Of a DNA stretch of 64,000 nucleotides, positions 32,204 to 44,190 are shown in pieces. Location of the stretch: NCBI GenBank assembly GCA_023052935.1, contig CM041298.1:112087977-112151976 (forward strand), read 5' to 3'. Below the pieces are notes generated by a model. It worked only from the letters and a program-made list of their open reading frames with translations, did no database searches and had not been told where the DNA came from. Numbering within the stretch: the stretch's first letter is position 1; every line of letters begins with the position of its first letter. Origin of the DNA: Piezodorus guildinii (taxonomy: Eukaryota > Arthropoda > Insecta > Hemiptera > Pentatomidae). The position numbers were made by a program, and so were the translations under genes.

Positions 32204-32690
32204 GTATAATAATAATAATAATAATAATAGGCTTACCGAACCCGAAGGTTCGATGCCGATACCACCAAACTTCGCCTGCACAGACTCGTCCAAGTTCACC
32301 GGTCAAGCTCAAGCCCCCGAGATCAGCCTTAATGCAATCCTCCCATCGACGCTTTGGCCTACCTTTCGTACGCCTACCAGTCGGTTCAGCGAATACCAAC
32401 TTTCTCGGAATCCGTTCCTCACTAAGCCCAACAACTTTACGCGCCCATTTGAGTCTCCGCGATGCTATCAACTCAATTATATTCACAGGGTACAAACTCC
32501 GCAATTCCGCGTTGTGCAACCTTCAAAACTCCCTAGTGGCCTCATCTCTCTTCGGACCAAATATTTTACGCAATACCTTATTTTCGAAAACCTTAAGCCG
32601 TTGTTCATCCTTCAGAGTAAGCGGCCACGTTTTACATCCGTAAAGAACCATTGGAAGAATAATAGTTTTATAAATTCTAACCTTTAAGTT
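32204..32690 (-). pseudogene. Second LINE, C-terminal region, tail to tail with Jockey
   Basis: The minus strand encodes a typical arthropod LINE C-terminus: RLKVFENKVLRKIFGPKRDE-like codons (about 32610-32550), HNAELRSLYPVNIIELIASR, LKWARKVV, a basic GRRTKGRPKRRWEDCIKADL stretch, then a stop before AAT repeats. Start is lost beyond 32690. Both this LINE and the plus-strand Jockey end in the shared AAT tract 32204-32229. The plus-strand ORFs here are shadows. Confidence 0.87.
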
Positions 32691-32998
32691 CCCCTACTAT
32701 ATATTTCATATATAGGTATGTGAAAGTAATATAATCGAACGATTGATAAAGTAAAGATATACATAGTAAACTTACAAAACAATTGAGATATTCACACAAA
32801 AAGCGTTTAAAAATCATTTTCTCTACTTCTCTCTTTTTTTTCTAAAAAAACCACGCGCTTCACATTTATTCCATTTCGAATAAAGAAATCTAATTTTTCA
32901 TAGGACTTTTCGTTTCCGCCCGAGAGTTGCCACACAAATTTTCACGATCGCAATACTTTCCCTTACTATAGATTTTGTATATAGGTAAGTGAAAGTAA
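32690..32998 (-). repeat. Family A terminal remnants (two)
   Basis: 32690-32730 (CCCCTACTATATATTTCATATATAGGTATGTGAAAGTAA) and 32900-32998 (CATAGGACTTTTCGTTTCCG, GAGAGTTGCCACACA, TTTTCACGATCGCAATACTTTCC, GTAAGTGAAAGTAA) are hairpin ends in reverse orientation. Confidence 0.75.
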
Positions 32999-33059
32999 TA
33001 AAAATCGCATTTAGATTCATTTGAAACGTATGATATAGATTAAATAATATCAATAAATT

Positions 33060-33440
33060 AAGTTGTTAAATATAATAATCAGTTTTAAGTTTAAGCTCTG
33101 TTCGTCACTTAACATCAAATTTTACTTCTTTGTTGATAAGATAGTGTTTTTTCTAAAATCTTTCTCTTTCCAACAGTATATTATACATATACATTACTGT
33201 GCGCAATCTATTAAAAACAATAATTACATAAAAGAATATTTTTTCTCTTTTTATTCTTTATTTGGTCATAAAATTAGTTCAACTTGTATATTAAGCCGTT
33301 ATATTTTAATTCTGATAAGATGAAATGGTTAATCTTTCAGGATGAACAAAATTAAACGTAGTGTAGAGGAAGAAAATTCAAAAATACGCCGTTTAAGCCC
33401 TGTCAGAATGTAACTCATATCACATTTATGCCCATCAATT
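33060..33440 (-). repeat. Family A, internal part
   Basis: Blocks TTCTAAAATCTTTCTCTTTCC, AACAGTATATTATACATATAC, AGAGGAAGAAAATTCAAAAAT and TTTAAGCCCTGTCAGAATG in family A order. ORF 33063-33323 is a read-through. Confidence 0.65.
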
Positions 33441-33545
33441 TTACGCAGTACCTTATTCTCGAAAACCTTAAGCCGTTGTTCATATCCTTCGAAGTAAGCG
33501 GCCACGTTTCGCATCCGTAAAGAATCGTTGGAAGAATAATAGTAA
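33441..33545 (-). pseudogene. LINE fragment, copy of the 32570-32665 region
   Basis: Minus strand encodes YEQRLKVFENKVLR-like codons and matches 32571-32663 closely at nucleotide level (CGAAAACCTTAAGCCGTTGT, AGTAAGCGGCCACGTTT). About 100 bp long; it follows family A directly. Confidence 0.75.
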
Positions 33546-33599
33546 TGTAGAATAAAGAATAATAGTGTGTTGTATAATACAGTTGTAAATATCAATAAA

Positions 33600-33800
33600 T
33601 AATTTAATAAGGACGGGATCGAGGAAGTCCACCTCCGAGAGAAGAAGCAGGAGCTGAAGGGATGGTCGTCGAGGAGAGACCAGATTAAAAAAGCTGGGAA
33701 GCGAAGAAAAACAGAAACTCAAGATTACTACTGGTAGCATCTCACTCATGGCTACCTACGCCCGTATTGCCATATGGCAAGGCAGGGAGACCTAAATAAA
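33600..33800 (+). pseudogene. Probable LINE 3' end
   Basis: A frame reads VHLREKKQELKGWSSRRD followed by a stop, then a UTR with TACCTACGCCCGTATTGCCA and a TAAATAAATAA tail. Charged C-terminus plus tail suggests another LINE end, without a diagnostic motif. Confidence 0.4.
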
Positions 33801-34149
33801 TAAATAATTTAATAATAAATTATTTATTGATTTAATAATAATAATAATTTTAAAAAATCGTTTAAGTTGACTAAATACAAAGAAGAAAGAATGAGATAAC
33901 CAACTATTTTTTCAACATTTTTAACCGCCACCCGAATCATCTGATGCTTCGTATAAATTAATTTCTACCCAAGTAGGACGAGTGTAAAGTTTAAATCCAA
34001 ACACAAATATTCCTCCATTATTTAATAATTAAAAAGTTTTTTTATATTTATCAAATTTAATTAATATATTTATAATAAAAATAATATTTATTAATTATTA
34101 CTACTAACAATAAGAGGTTTTAAGAGGCAATATTTACTTTTTGTTTGTT

Positions 34150-34262
34150 TGAAACCTAATTAAAAATCTAGTGCGCACACCACACTTTCAGTTCCTTTCA
34201 TTTCTGAAATCAATTCGAGACATTTAAAATAAAATTAATGTTGAAAAATGTTTAAAATAATC
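34150..34262 (-). repeat. Family A 3' end fragment
   Basis: AAATCTAGTGCGCACACCACACTTTCAG, TTTCTGAAATCAATTCGAGAC and TTAATGTTGAAAAATG correspond to the family A right end in reverse. Confidence 0.6.
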
Positions 34263-37045
34263 ATGTTTATTCTTTTCATGATGATTTTTTTTTTTTGTTA
34301 CAAAATAATATCAATCAATAAATTAAGAAAAAATTAAATAACTAATAAAAATAATTGATTTACAATATACATCAGATAACCGGGTCAGGCAGCCACAAGA
34401 CGTTATCACCATTTTAATTCTTATTGCAAATACTATTTATATTTTGATGAACACTGAGTTCTAATAAAGATTACGATTGTACAAAATAGTACGACTTAAA
34501 AAAACAGAAACTAATTCTTACATCGTACATTAAAAAAAAAAAAATCATACAAAAATAATATAGTCCAATATCTGTAAAAATACGCCGAAAAAAACTGACA
34601 AAATTTATTTCACCTTAATAATTTAAAAATTGTTGATCCTTTGTCCAAATATAAAATTATATGGTAATATGTTTTTTCTTTATATATAACGAGGATAGAA
34701 AAAAGTCAGTTTTACACATAAATCAAAATGTTTATGTAAAACTAATCGGCTTAAATTTAATGGAGGTTTTATTCGGATTATATATATTAGTTACACAGGG
34801 TTTAATTGTGAAGTTTTCAAAATTTCTTCATCTAAACTTCCTTCGATTCATGCCATCAGAAATAATTAACCAATCCAATTTTCTTTAATCCACTGTCCAA
34901 ATATAAAACTAGATGGTGATAAAATGTTGATGTAAAACTAATTCGGCTTTAATTTAATGGAGGTTTTATTCGGATTTTATATATTAGTTAAACAGGGTTT
35001 AATTGTGAAGTTTTCAAAATTCCTTCATCTAAACTTCCTTTGATTGTTGCCATCAGAAATAATTAACCAATCCAACTTTCTTTAATCCACGGTCCAAATA
35101 TAAAACTAGATGGTGATAGTTTTTTTTATATTACGAGGATAGGAAAAAGTCAGTTTAACACATAAATCAAATTGTTGATGTAAAACTGATTCAGCTTCAA
35201 TTTCATAAAAGTTTTATTCAGATTGAAATAGTTGAACAGAATTTAACAGCGAAATTTTCAAAATTTCTTTTTCTAAACTTCTTTTGATTGTTGTCATCAG
35301 AAATAATTAACGAATCCAACTTTTTAGCCTTCAGACAAAATAGGTAAATATAAAATATAAAAAGATTCGAAAATTAAGTACTAATATAACAATAAAACAA
35401 GAAAACAGCAGATATATTTGTTAAGTTAATTTTTTTTTCCACGAGGAAGAATAATAATATAAATGTATAATACGCAGTTGAAAAGTCATAAATGTAAAAA
35501 TGAATACCGGAAAAAATGGACAAAACGCATTTTACATTAATAATATTATAATTTTCAACCGATTGTGCAAATTCGTAATTAAATATATTGTAACATACGT
35601 TTTTCATACAACGGTATAAAAAGTTATATATTATATCAAATAAAGTATTAATATTAAATTCAATTTTTAAAAATTGCCATTTTAAATTATTGTCATGTCA
35701 TTCTGTTATTCTAGTCAGAACTAGATACTAAAAAATAAAATCTCTAATTTTTAACATTTGTCGAATTTTAAAAATTAGATGTTAATAACATTTTCATAAA
35801 ACGAGCTAAAAAGTAAGATATTATTTTTAAGTAAGATAAAAATTTTTAAACATTAACGTCTTAAGAAATCGATTACTTTGCAGTAAAAACTGAATACGCC
35901 CTATTTTCCCACACAAAATAAATTATAATAATATTTCTAATAAATTGAATTTAAAAAAAAAGAAAATGAGTAATTTTAATTTTTTTTTTTAATCTTTACA
36001 TTAAGCTAGTTCTTTACACAATGGTTAAAATATAGTATTTATACCTAAAAATATGATCGGTATTTTTAAGTAATATACATAGTTTTAATAATCACTTTAT
36101 TTATTTATTTTTTTTATAAGCATTAATTTAATGAGCAAATTCAGTGTTAAATAATAATAAATTACCTACTTTTGACTGACAAACTGACAAAATTTAATTT
36201 AACTTAATAACTCAACATTTTTTAATCCTTTGCCCAAGTGTACAATTAGATGGTAATAGTCTCTTTCATATAACGAGCTAAAAAATATATATAAATTATA
36301 TTAGGAAGGATACAAATTTAAAGGTTTAAAAAACTGAAAATACCGTCCAAAAAAAAAATGTTTAAAAACATTTCTAATAAATTGATTATTTTAAAAAAAA
36401 TCCTTAAATTGAGGTAAATCATTACACTATGGTTAAATATATAATATTTACGAATATATATATTAATTTTTTTAGTAAACATTTTAATGAGAAAATTAGT
36501 GGAAAGATCAATATAATTTTTTTTTTCTACAAAATAATAATTTACTGTTCTTTAACTAGTAGTCCAAATATAAGATTAGAAGATAATGACATTTTGTATA
36601 TAACGAGCTATTAAGATAATGTAAAAAATTAATATAGCTAATAGATTTTAATAATTCACGTTTTAAAATATTAAGTACTTTGAAGTAAAAACTAAATATC
36701 CCCCTTTAAAAATAATTAATTTATAATAAATTGAATTTGAAATTATTTTTTTAAGCATCTGTCCAAATATAAAATTAGATATTAATTTTTTTTTATCATA
36801 TAACGAGCTAAAAATTATTTAAATTATTGTACGTATTTTTAAGTAAAAACTAAATAACCCATCCTCCCCCTGAAAAATTCTAATAAATGACATTTTTGAA
36901 GAAAAAAATACGATATTTTTAATTTTTTTTTAATCTTTTCATGAAGTTAGTTCTTTACATAATAGTTATAAAATAATTATTATTAATTTAAATATAATTG
37001 GGTCTTTTAAAGTAATATACATGTTTTTTTAATAATCACTTCTTT

Positions 37046-37047
<2 letters not shown>

Positions 37048-37092
<45 letters not shown>
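37048..37092. repeat. Poly-T tract
   Basis: An uninterrupted run of more than 40 T's within the array. It may be a poly-A tail of a lost minus-strand insertion or slippage expansion; nothing LINE- or SINE-like is seen next to it. Confidence 0.9.
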
Positions 37093-37095
<3 letters not shown>

Positions 37096-37260
37096 AAGCA
37101 TTAGGTTAATAAGTGCTAAGATGAATACCAATTTAGTTTATCTACATAAAATAATAGTTTGCCAATTTTTAAATCTTAATCCAAATTCAAAATTATAAGG
37201 TAATATCATTGTTCATATAACAAAGCTATTTAGATAGAGTAAAATTTAAATAAAAGAAAA

Positions 37261-37366
37261 AAATATTGGGTACTTTGTATTGCAAGTTAATATTCCCTAC
37301 TCCCCCCCGCAAAAAATATTGGGTACTTTGTATTGCAAGTTAATATTCCCTACTCCCCCCCGCAAA
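37261..37366 (+). repeat. 53-bp perfect tandem duplication
   Basis: Two units (37261-37313 and 37314-37366), each with TTGGGTACTTTGTATTGCAA and CCCTACTCCCCCCCGC. They look identical, so the duplication is recent or an assembly artefact. Confidence 0.93.
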
Positions 37367-37849
37367 AAAAATGATAAATAGAATTTAAAAAAATAAATGA
37401 GTAAATTATTTTTTAATACATAAAAAATCTTTTCATAAAGTTAGTTCTGTATATAATAGTTAAAAAATAATAATTATTCCTAAAAATATTATTTTTTTTT
37501 TTTTTATGTAACATGTTCTTGTAATAATCAATTCTTTATTATCATTTTTCAATAGCAAATTTCTTGCTAAGAACAATATAAATTTATTTTATTTTTACGA
37601 AATAATAATTTACTGTTTTTTAATTCTTAAACCTTTTTTTTTTTTTATAGGTATATTACATTTTGACATTTAAATAATTCTTTACACTTTTTTTTTTTTA
37701 TACGCTTTGCTTAAAATAGTTTTTTTTTTACTAGCATATATATTTTTTAATGTAGGTTTTATTTTTTTCTTTCTTAATGAATACCAATTTTTTTTAATAG
37801 AATAAGGGAAATGGCAATAAAAAATAATTTTATTTCAATAATATAACAA

Positions 37850-38130
37850 TTTACCGTGAGCTGCTGCCGATACGGCGAGCACTATAAAGATCGCGAGAAG
37901 CATCCGACGAGCGAAGAAACCCCTCCGAGCGTTGAAGACAGTACTGAGGGTAACCGGCTACTGTCCACCGATCTGCGTTTGGGCCCACTTCCGCTAGGGG
38001 CAGCACCTCCGCAATATAATAGCAATTAGTAACTATTTGTCAGGCCGTGGGTGGGCGGCCTCCTTGATCTACCCGAGGTGTGAGAGGGAGGATAGCGCAT
38101 TTAGCTACATCATATATCGAGGAGCTAATT
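37850..38130. other. GC-rich island, unassigned
   Basis: About 280 bp with far higher GC than the neighbouring array (CTGCCGATACGGCGAGCAC, GGGCCCACTTCCGCTAGGGG, GTGGGTGGGCGGCCTCC). No ORF, no tRNA-like box pair that I can place, no repeat elsewhere in the window. It could be the 5' UTR of a retroelement or a novel SINE. Confidence 0.4.
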
Positions 38131-38132
38131 GA

Positions 38133-39014
38133 TAAAAATCTGATGCGAACAACTAACAACTTTCGTTTACCTCCGTAGTTAAAATTAATTTAATATTTTC
38201 ACTTTCACTTGAATGCATGAAATATATAGTAAGGGATCTTGAAAATTTTCGAATTCCAGTTTTCGACGGAAATACACGTTTTAGGTCCCTTTGAGTCCAA
38301 ATAACCATGTCATTAATTTCATATTTAAGACACCTATACGCCTGAGATGTTACATCAACTTTTTCATAAAAATCAGCTAACCAACCAGAAGTGCCATTTT
38401 ATACCAAGCATATTGCACCTTTTTACGATTTTCTCAAAAACGCCTCCAAACGATTTTGATTAAACTCGCTATATCGATGTAAAATTTAATGGGCGTTAAT
38501 ATCATGTAAGTTTAATTCTGAATGAAATAGTCTGATAGGGCTTAAATGCTGATATTTTAAATTTTCTTCTTCTAAACTACCTTTAATTTTGTACATTCCA
38601 AAATATTAACCATATCATTTTAATAGAATTAATGAAGGACGGCTAAATATACAGGTTGGACGAATTTGATGACTAACTAAAGCATAAAACAGCCAAACTA
38701 TTTTTTAATGTAATTTTTGTTTTTTTTAATGATAAAAGCAGTAATATACCGTTGTAAAGAGAAAGATTTTAGAAAAAAAATTATGTTGTACATAAAGTTG
38801 TAAAACGTGACATAAAGTGACGAATAAGGAATACACTTATTACTGATTAACAATTTAATAATTCTATTATTTAATATAAATCATATGTTTCCTACGAAAA
38901 TGAATATACGTTTTATTAAAATTAACTCAAAATATTTTTCAAATTAAAGTATAGTTAATTGATTTTAACAGCCATGGTTAGTAAAAGTCGTGTGTTGCCC
39001 GCACCAGATTTTTT
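38133..39014 (+). repeat. Family A copy with inverted terminal segment
   Basis: Starts with a reversed right end (AAAAATCTGATGCGAACAAC, TTTCGTTTACCTCCG, 38133-38198), joins the hairpin start at about 38203, lacks the GT tract and ends GTTAGTAAAAGTCGTGTGTT plus GCCCGCACCAGATTTTTT. With 14963-16368 it supports long terminal inverted repeats in the ancestral form. Confidence 0.8.
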
Positions 39015-39026
39015 AAATATATTTTT

Positions 39027-39873
39027 GGTGATGAAAATAAATAATTAATTTATTACCTAAGACAACCAGTTAGTTTTATCGGCTTTTCAAAACTCTCCAC
39101 TAACTTTTAAAACTTTGTGTACAATATATTTTCTAAAATATATTTAGCTTTCCTACGGTATATTATAAATTTATATTACTGTTTTTATTTTCAAAAACAA
39201 AACAATTACATACAAAAATATATTTCTTCTTTTCTCCTTTAGTTGGTTATCAAATTCGTTCAACTTCTATATTTACCTTCTTTTTTTTTATGAATTCTTA
39301 TCAGAATGATATGGTTAATTTTATAAAATGTACAAAATTAAAAGTACATTACAGAAAGAAAATTTAAAATATCGACATTTAAGTCGTGTCAGACTATTTC
39401 GATCAGAATGAAACCTATACTGTACATCTTTATTACTATTCTTGTTTTCAAAAACACAAAAATTGCATTAAAAAATATGTTTGCACTTTTCTTCTTAAGA
39501 TGTTTATCAAATTCGCTCAACTTGGATATTTACCAGTGCTAATAAGATAGTGAACCAAATATTTTGAAATCTACAAAATAAAAGGTACATGGAAATGAAA
39601 ATTTTTACAATTTCTACATTTAAACCCTGTCAGACTATTTCAATCAAAATAGTTGTCTTAAATATGAAATTTCAGTTTCGTAGGACTCACCGTTTCCGCC
39701 CGGGAGTTAAAACACACACACAGACCTTTTTGCGGGACTTGGTCATTTGGACTCAGGGGACCCTAAAACGTGTATTTCCGGTGAAGTCTTAAATAAGAAA
39801 ATATTCACGATCGCAGTACTTTCCCTTGCTGTATATTTTATTAAATTAAATTAATTAAATTATAAAGGTAAGT
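39027..39873 (-). repeat. Family A, two partial copies joined
   Basis: 39027-39418 covers the 3' half (TTTAGCTTTCCTACGGTATA, TTTAAGTCGTGTCAGACTAT). A second piece from 39419 repeats the same blocks (ACATCTTTATTACTATTCTTG onward) and ends with TCACGATCGCAGTACTTTCC and GTAAGTGAAAGTAA. The ORF 39589-39792 is a read-through. Confidence 0.8.
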
Positions 39874-39931
39874 GAAAGTAAAAATAAATCATTAATTAAA
39901 TTGAATTTATCTAGAAACATGTGTTTTAATA

Positions 39932-40534
39932 TAAAAAATCTGGTGCGGGCAACACACGACTTTCACTTACCTCCATTTTTTAAATCAATGAAAGAATTTT
40001 CAAATACAGTTAGAGATAAAAATACGTGAAATTATTAAGGAATTAATCAAATTGAATTTATATAGAAACATGTGTTTTATTAAAAAATCAATTAACGAAA
40101 AATTGCATTAAAAAAATATTTTTTCTGTTTTCTCCTTTAGTGGGGTATCGAATTTATTCAATTTATATATTTACCAGTTTTTCATCAGCGTTAACAAGAT
40201 AATCTAGTTATTATTATTGAATCTACAAAATTAAAGGTACTTTAGAGGAAGAAAATTTAAAATATCGGCATTTAAGCCCTGTCAGACCATTTTAATCAGA
40301 ATAAAACCTACATGATATTAAAGCCCATTAAATTTTACATCGATATAGCGAGTTTAATCAAAATCGTCGGAACCGTTTTCGAGAAAATCGAAAAAAGGTG
40401 CAAAATGCATGGTATAAAGTGCCTCTTCTGGTAAGCTCATTTTGATGAAAAAAGTTTTGTCACGTCTCGGCGTATAGTTGTCTTAAATATGAAATTTCAG
40501 TTTCATAGGACTTACCGTTTCCGCCCGGGAGTTA

Positions 40535-40572
<38 letters not shown>

Positions 40573-40750
40573 CACACACAACCGACCACACACACACACA
40601 CACACACACCACACACACACACACAGACCTTTTTGCGGGACTTGGTTATTTGGACTCAGGGGACCCTAAAACGTGTATTCCGTTGAAAACTGGAATTCGA
40701 AAATTTTCACGATCGCAATACTTCCCCTTACTATATAGTAGTAAGTGAAA
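39932..40750 (-). repeat. Family A copy with CA tract
   Basis: Starts AAATCTGGTGCGGGCAACAC, shows every internal landmark, has a CA tract with AACACAC interruptions at 40536-40625, and ends TCGCAATACTTCCCC and GTAAGTGAAA. Very close to the copy at 10543-14488. An isolated fragment of the same end precedes it (39880-39931). Confidence 0.9.
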
Positions 40751-41669
40751 ATTGGTGCGGAACACACACTTCACTTACCTCCATTTTAAATCAATGAAAA
40801 TTTTCTATACAGTAGAGATAAAAAAAATCTGTGCGGGCAGCACACGCTTTCACTTACCTCATCTTAAAATCATGAGATTTTCAATACATTAGAGATATAA
40901 ATACGTGAACTATTAAGGAATATAATTGAATTTATAAAAACATTGTTTATTAAAAATCTATTATATTATACTAATAATCTTATTTATCTTTTCATCACTC
41001 TCTATAACTTCTAAAAGCTTGTGTATGAGATGAATTTTTTCTAAAATCTTTAGCTTTCCAACGGTATATCATACATTATATTACTGCTCTTATGCTCAAA
41101 AACGAAAAATTTCATTAAAAATATATTTTTTCTGTTTTCTCCTTTAGTTGGGTATCGAATTTATTCAATTTATATATTTACCTGTTTTTCATCAGCTTCA
41201 ACAAGATAATCTAGTTATTATTATTGAATCTAAAAAATTAAAGGTACTTTAGGGGAAGAAAATTTAAAATATCGGCATTTAAGCCCTGTCAGACCATTTT
41301 TATCAAAATAAAACCTACATGATATTAAAGCCCATTAAATTTTACATCGATATAGCGAGTTTAATCAAAATCGTCGGAACCGTTTTTGAGAAAATCGAAA
41401 AAAGGTGCAAAATGCATGGTATAAAGTGCCTCTTCGGGTAGCTCATTTTATGAAAAGTTTGTCAGTCTGGCGTATAGTTTTAAATGAAATTCAGTTTCAT
41501 GGACTTACCGTATCGCGGGAGTTACTACACACAACACAGACACACAACTACAAACACACACACACAGACTTTTCGGGATTGGTTATTTGGACTCAGACCC
41601 TAAACGTGTATTCATTGAACTGATCGAATTTTCCGATCGCAATCTTCCTACTATATATAGTTAGTGAAA
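40751..41669 (-). repeat. Family A, tandem copy rich in single-base gaps
   Basis: Two right ends occur in succession (40751-40825 and 40830 onward). The rest is collinear with 39932-40750 but loses single bases throughout (for example CTTACCGTATCGCGGGAG for CTTACCGTTTCCGCCCGGGAG, and CAGACTTTTCGGGATTGG for CAGACCTTTTTGCGGGACTTGG). Most gaps shorten homopolymers. Confidence 0.8.
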
Positions 41670-41671
41670 GT

Positions 41672-42268
41672 AAAATCAGTTATATTATTATTTAAAATAG
41701 TCAGTTAATTTTTATCAATCTTTATTAACTTTTACAAGCATGTCTTAGATAATATTTTTTCTAAAATCTTTAGCTTTCCAATAGTATATTATACAATAGT
41801 AACATATTCTTGTGTTTAAAAACAAAAAAATTGCATAACAAATATTTTTGCATCTTTCTCCATTAGTTGTTTATCAAATTAGCTTAACTTGCATATTTAG
41901 GAGTTATTTATCAATGCTAATAATATGATGTGCCTAATTTTTTTTGAAATCTACAAAATTAAAGGTACTTTGGAGAAAGAAAATTTAAAATATCGGCATT
42001 TAAGCCCTGTCAGACCATTTCAATCAACTTGAAATCTACATCATATTAAAGCCCATTTCAATTAAAATATTTGCCTTAAATTTGAAATTTCAGTTTCGTA
42101 AGGCTTTTAGTTTTTGCGATAGACTTACCACACAGACCTTTTAGTGGGACTTGGTCATTTGGACTCAGAGGACCCTAAAACGCGTATTTCCGGAATACTT
42201 GAATACGAAAATTTTCACGATCGCAATATTTTCACTTCTATATATTTCATGTAGAGGTTAATGAAAGT
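41672..42268 (-). repeat. Family A copy
   Basis: Landmarks in reverse: TTTAGCTTTCCAATAGTATA, TTTAAGCCCTGTCAGACC, GACCTTTTAGTGGGACTTGG, CACGATCGCAATATTTTC. The CA tract is lost (only CCACACAGACC). The 3' terminus is missing. Confidence 0.8.
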
Positions 42269-42369
42269 AAAAAAAAAAAAAAGTTGTGATAATTTGTATA
42301 AATACATGTAAAAAACTAAAAATATATTTACTACCGTCTAACAGTACAATTGTTATTGTCAGATAGCAT

Positions 42370-42630
42370 CATTATGGGTAGTAAGGAGAATCTGAAAACA
42401 GGAGGTATTTGGAAGTGAGTGGTAAGAGAGGTAGCCCGGCGGATATTTGAAGGAAGGGAATTCTAAAAACTGGTGGGACGCACTAGAAAGGAACCTTTAA
42501 CTGTTTTTGTTCTGTGAGAAGGCATATAAAAGTCGGAATGTCGGGATCTAGATTCTTGTGAATGGGTTGATAGTTTGAACGGCAGAAAATGTATATAGGA
42601 AGGGTATGATTTGGTATAGGAATGTTCCGA
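42370..42630 (-). pseudogene. LINE C-terminus, same family as 20048-21015
   Basis: Minus strand reads STHSQESRSRHSDFYMPSHR, then RTKTVKGSFLVRPTSF, a stop replacing the Leu-Trp, and NSLPSNIRRATS. Collinear with the copy at 20.4-21.0 kb, which confirms that the 20491-20824 segment there is an insertion. Confidence 0.75.
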
Positions 42631-42659
42631 GGAAATATTGTGGGCTTAAATCTAAATGA

Positions 42660-43147
42660 ACTAAATAAATCTACAGACCTACATAATCAAAGGTACTTTA
42701 GAGGAAGACATTTTGAAAAATCGGCACTTAAGCCCTGTCAAACTATTTCAATCAGAATGAAACATATTTGAAAGCACATTAAATTTTACATCGATACAGG
42801 GAGTTGAATCAAAATGGTTAAAGCCGGTTTTGAGAAAATCGTAAAAAGGTGAAAACTGCGTGGTATAAAGTAGATCTTCCGGTTAGCTGATTTCGATGAA
42901 AAAGATTCTGTAACATCTCGGACGTATAGTTGTCTTAAATATGAAATTTCAGTTTCCTAGAATTTCTTTTTCGCCCGAGTTACCACACAGACATACACAC
43001 ACACACACAGACATTTTTGCGGGACTTGGTTATTTGGACTCAGGGGACCCTAAAACGTGTATTTCCGTTGAAAACATGAATTCGAAAATTTTCACGATCG
43101 CAATACTTTCCCTTACTATATAATTTATATATAGTAAGTGAAAGTAT
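42660..43147 (-). repeat. Family A, 5' half with short CA tract
   Basis: From TCAAAGGTACTTTAGAGGAAG to CACGATCGCAATACTTTCCC and GTAAGTGAAAGTA. The ORF 42941-43123 is a read-through. Confidence 0.85.
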
Positions 43148-43227
43148 AAAGTTCTAAATACTTGGTATAAAGTGGCGTAAGTACTTAAATAGCTGTAACA
43201 TCCAAGGCTTTGGCATATACCTTAAAC

Positions 43228-43540
43228 ATTTTAAAGGTATGTTTCTGATCACAAGACATGCGTAAGGTTATAGTCCATAAAAACTAAAATCAAATCGTTA
43301 GAGCCGTTTTTGAGTAATTCGGAAAAAGGTGCGAAATGCATAGGTCATACTCAATGACTTCCAGTCAGCCGATTTTAGTGAAAAAGTTGCTGTAACATCT
43401 CGGGCGTATAGTTGTCTTAAATATACAATTTCAGTTTCGTACGACTTTTCGTTTTTGCACTAGACTCACCATACATCTACACACACACACACACACACAC
43501 ACACGCGCGCGCGCACAAACTCACACGGACACACACATAA
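43228..43540 (-). repeat. Family A, internal part ending in CA/CG microsatellite
   Basis: Blocks TCGTTAGAGCCGTTTTTGAG, AAAAAGGTGCGAAATGCATA, TGTAACATCTCGGGCGTATAG, then a CA run that turns to CG (43477-43515). It stops at the microsatellite. Confidence 0.75.
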
Positions 43541-44035
43541 ATACCTAGATGAATTACACAATTTTCAGAAACAGAAATTATAAATAAATAAAAAACTGTT
43601 ACTCAATTTTTCTTAGAGAAGATAATCTAAAATTCTAAATATTTAATGAACAACATTATATTCAATATTAAATGAATTAACTATTTTTAACATCGAACTT
43701 ACACTGTATCATATGACAAAGCACATCTATAATGTATGAATAATGAAAATAATATACTAATTATTTATTAGTACTAGCATGAGTCAATGTACTGGAATAA
43801 ATAATAATTACACAACTCTACAAACATTGTTTTCAGCTACATGTTTTAATGTGTGTTGATTAAAAAAAAAATTCCATTCCAAGGTTTAAAAAAAAAAATT
43901 GAAAAATATTAACAGTAATTTCGTGCGGAAATACGGTTTCCCTGATGTATAATGGTAATTATCTGCGTTATAAAAGAAAAGTAACAACCCGTACCGAAAG
44001 TTTGGCAATCTTTTTTCCAGAATGAATTTCTTTTT

Positions 44036-44190
44036 TTTTAAATATTTTATTGATATTTACAATGTACATACAATATATACAACAAGTAAATGGGCTAATT
44101 TACACTCATGGGCGTGATAATCTCTTGTGAAGAAACTACCCAGTGGTAGCACTTCTTCTTTTTTTATAATTTATTTTTTGTATTTGGTTT
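44036..44190 (-). mobile_element. Probable LINE 3' UTR fragment
   Basis: On the minus strand: AAGAAGTGCTACCACTGGG, AGTTTCTTCACAAGAGATT, GTACATTGTAAATATCAATA and a final A-run at about 44032. AGTGCT...GGG-AGTTTCT resembles the Jockey UTR at 9910-9940. Confidence 0.5.

Larger units (their letters stand above)
34300..37760. repeat. Diverged satellite-like tandem array
   Basis: Units share GTCCAAATATAAAATTAGATGG followed by ATATAACGAG and a GTTAGTTCTTTACA-ATGGTTA block. Starts of the first phrase lie near 34647, 34897, 35093, 35750, 36232, 36553, 36758 and 37180. Three units at 34640-35320 are well conserved (AGTTTTCAAAATT-CTTCATCTAAACTTC, CATCAGAAATAATTAACCAATCC). The later ones are badly decayed. 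Spacing ranges from about 200 to 500 bp. No coding: ORFs inside are short and biased. Confidence 0.7.

Noticed and set aside
32197..32687. Plus-strand ORFs of 148 and 162 codons
   Set aside because: They run opposite to a well-supported minus-strand LINE C-terminus and start in the AAT microsatellite; they are shadows.
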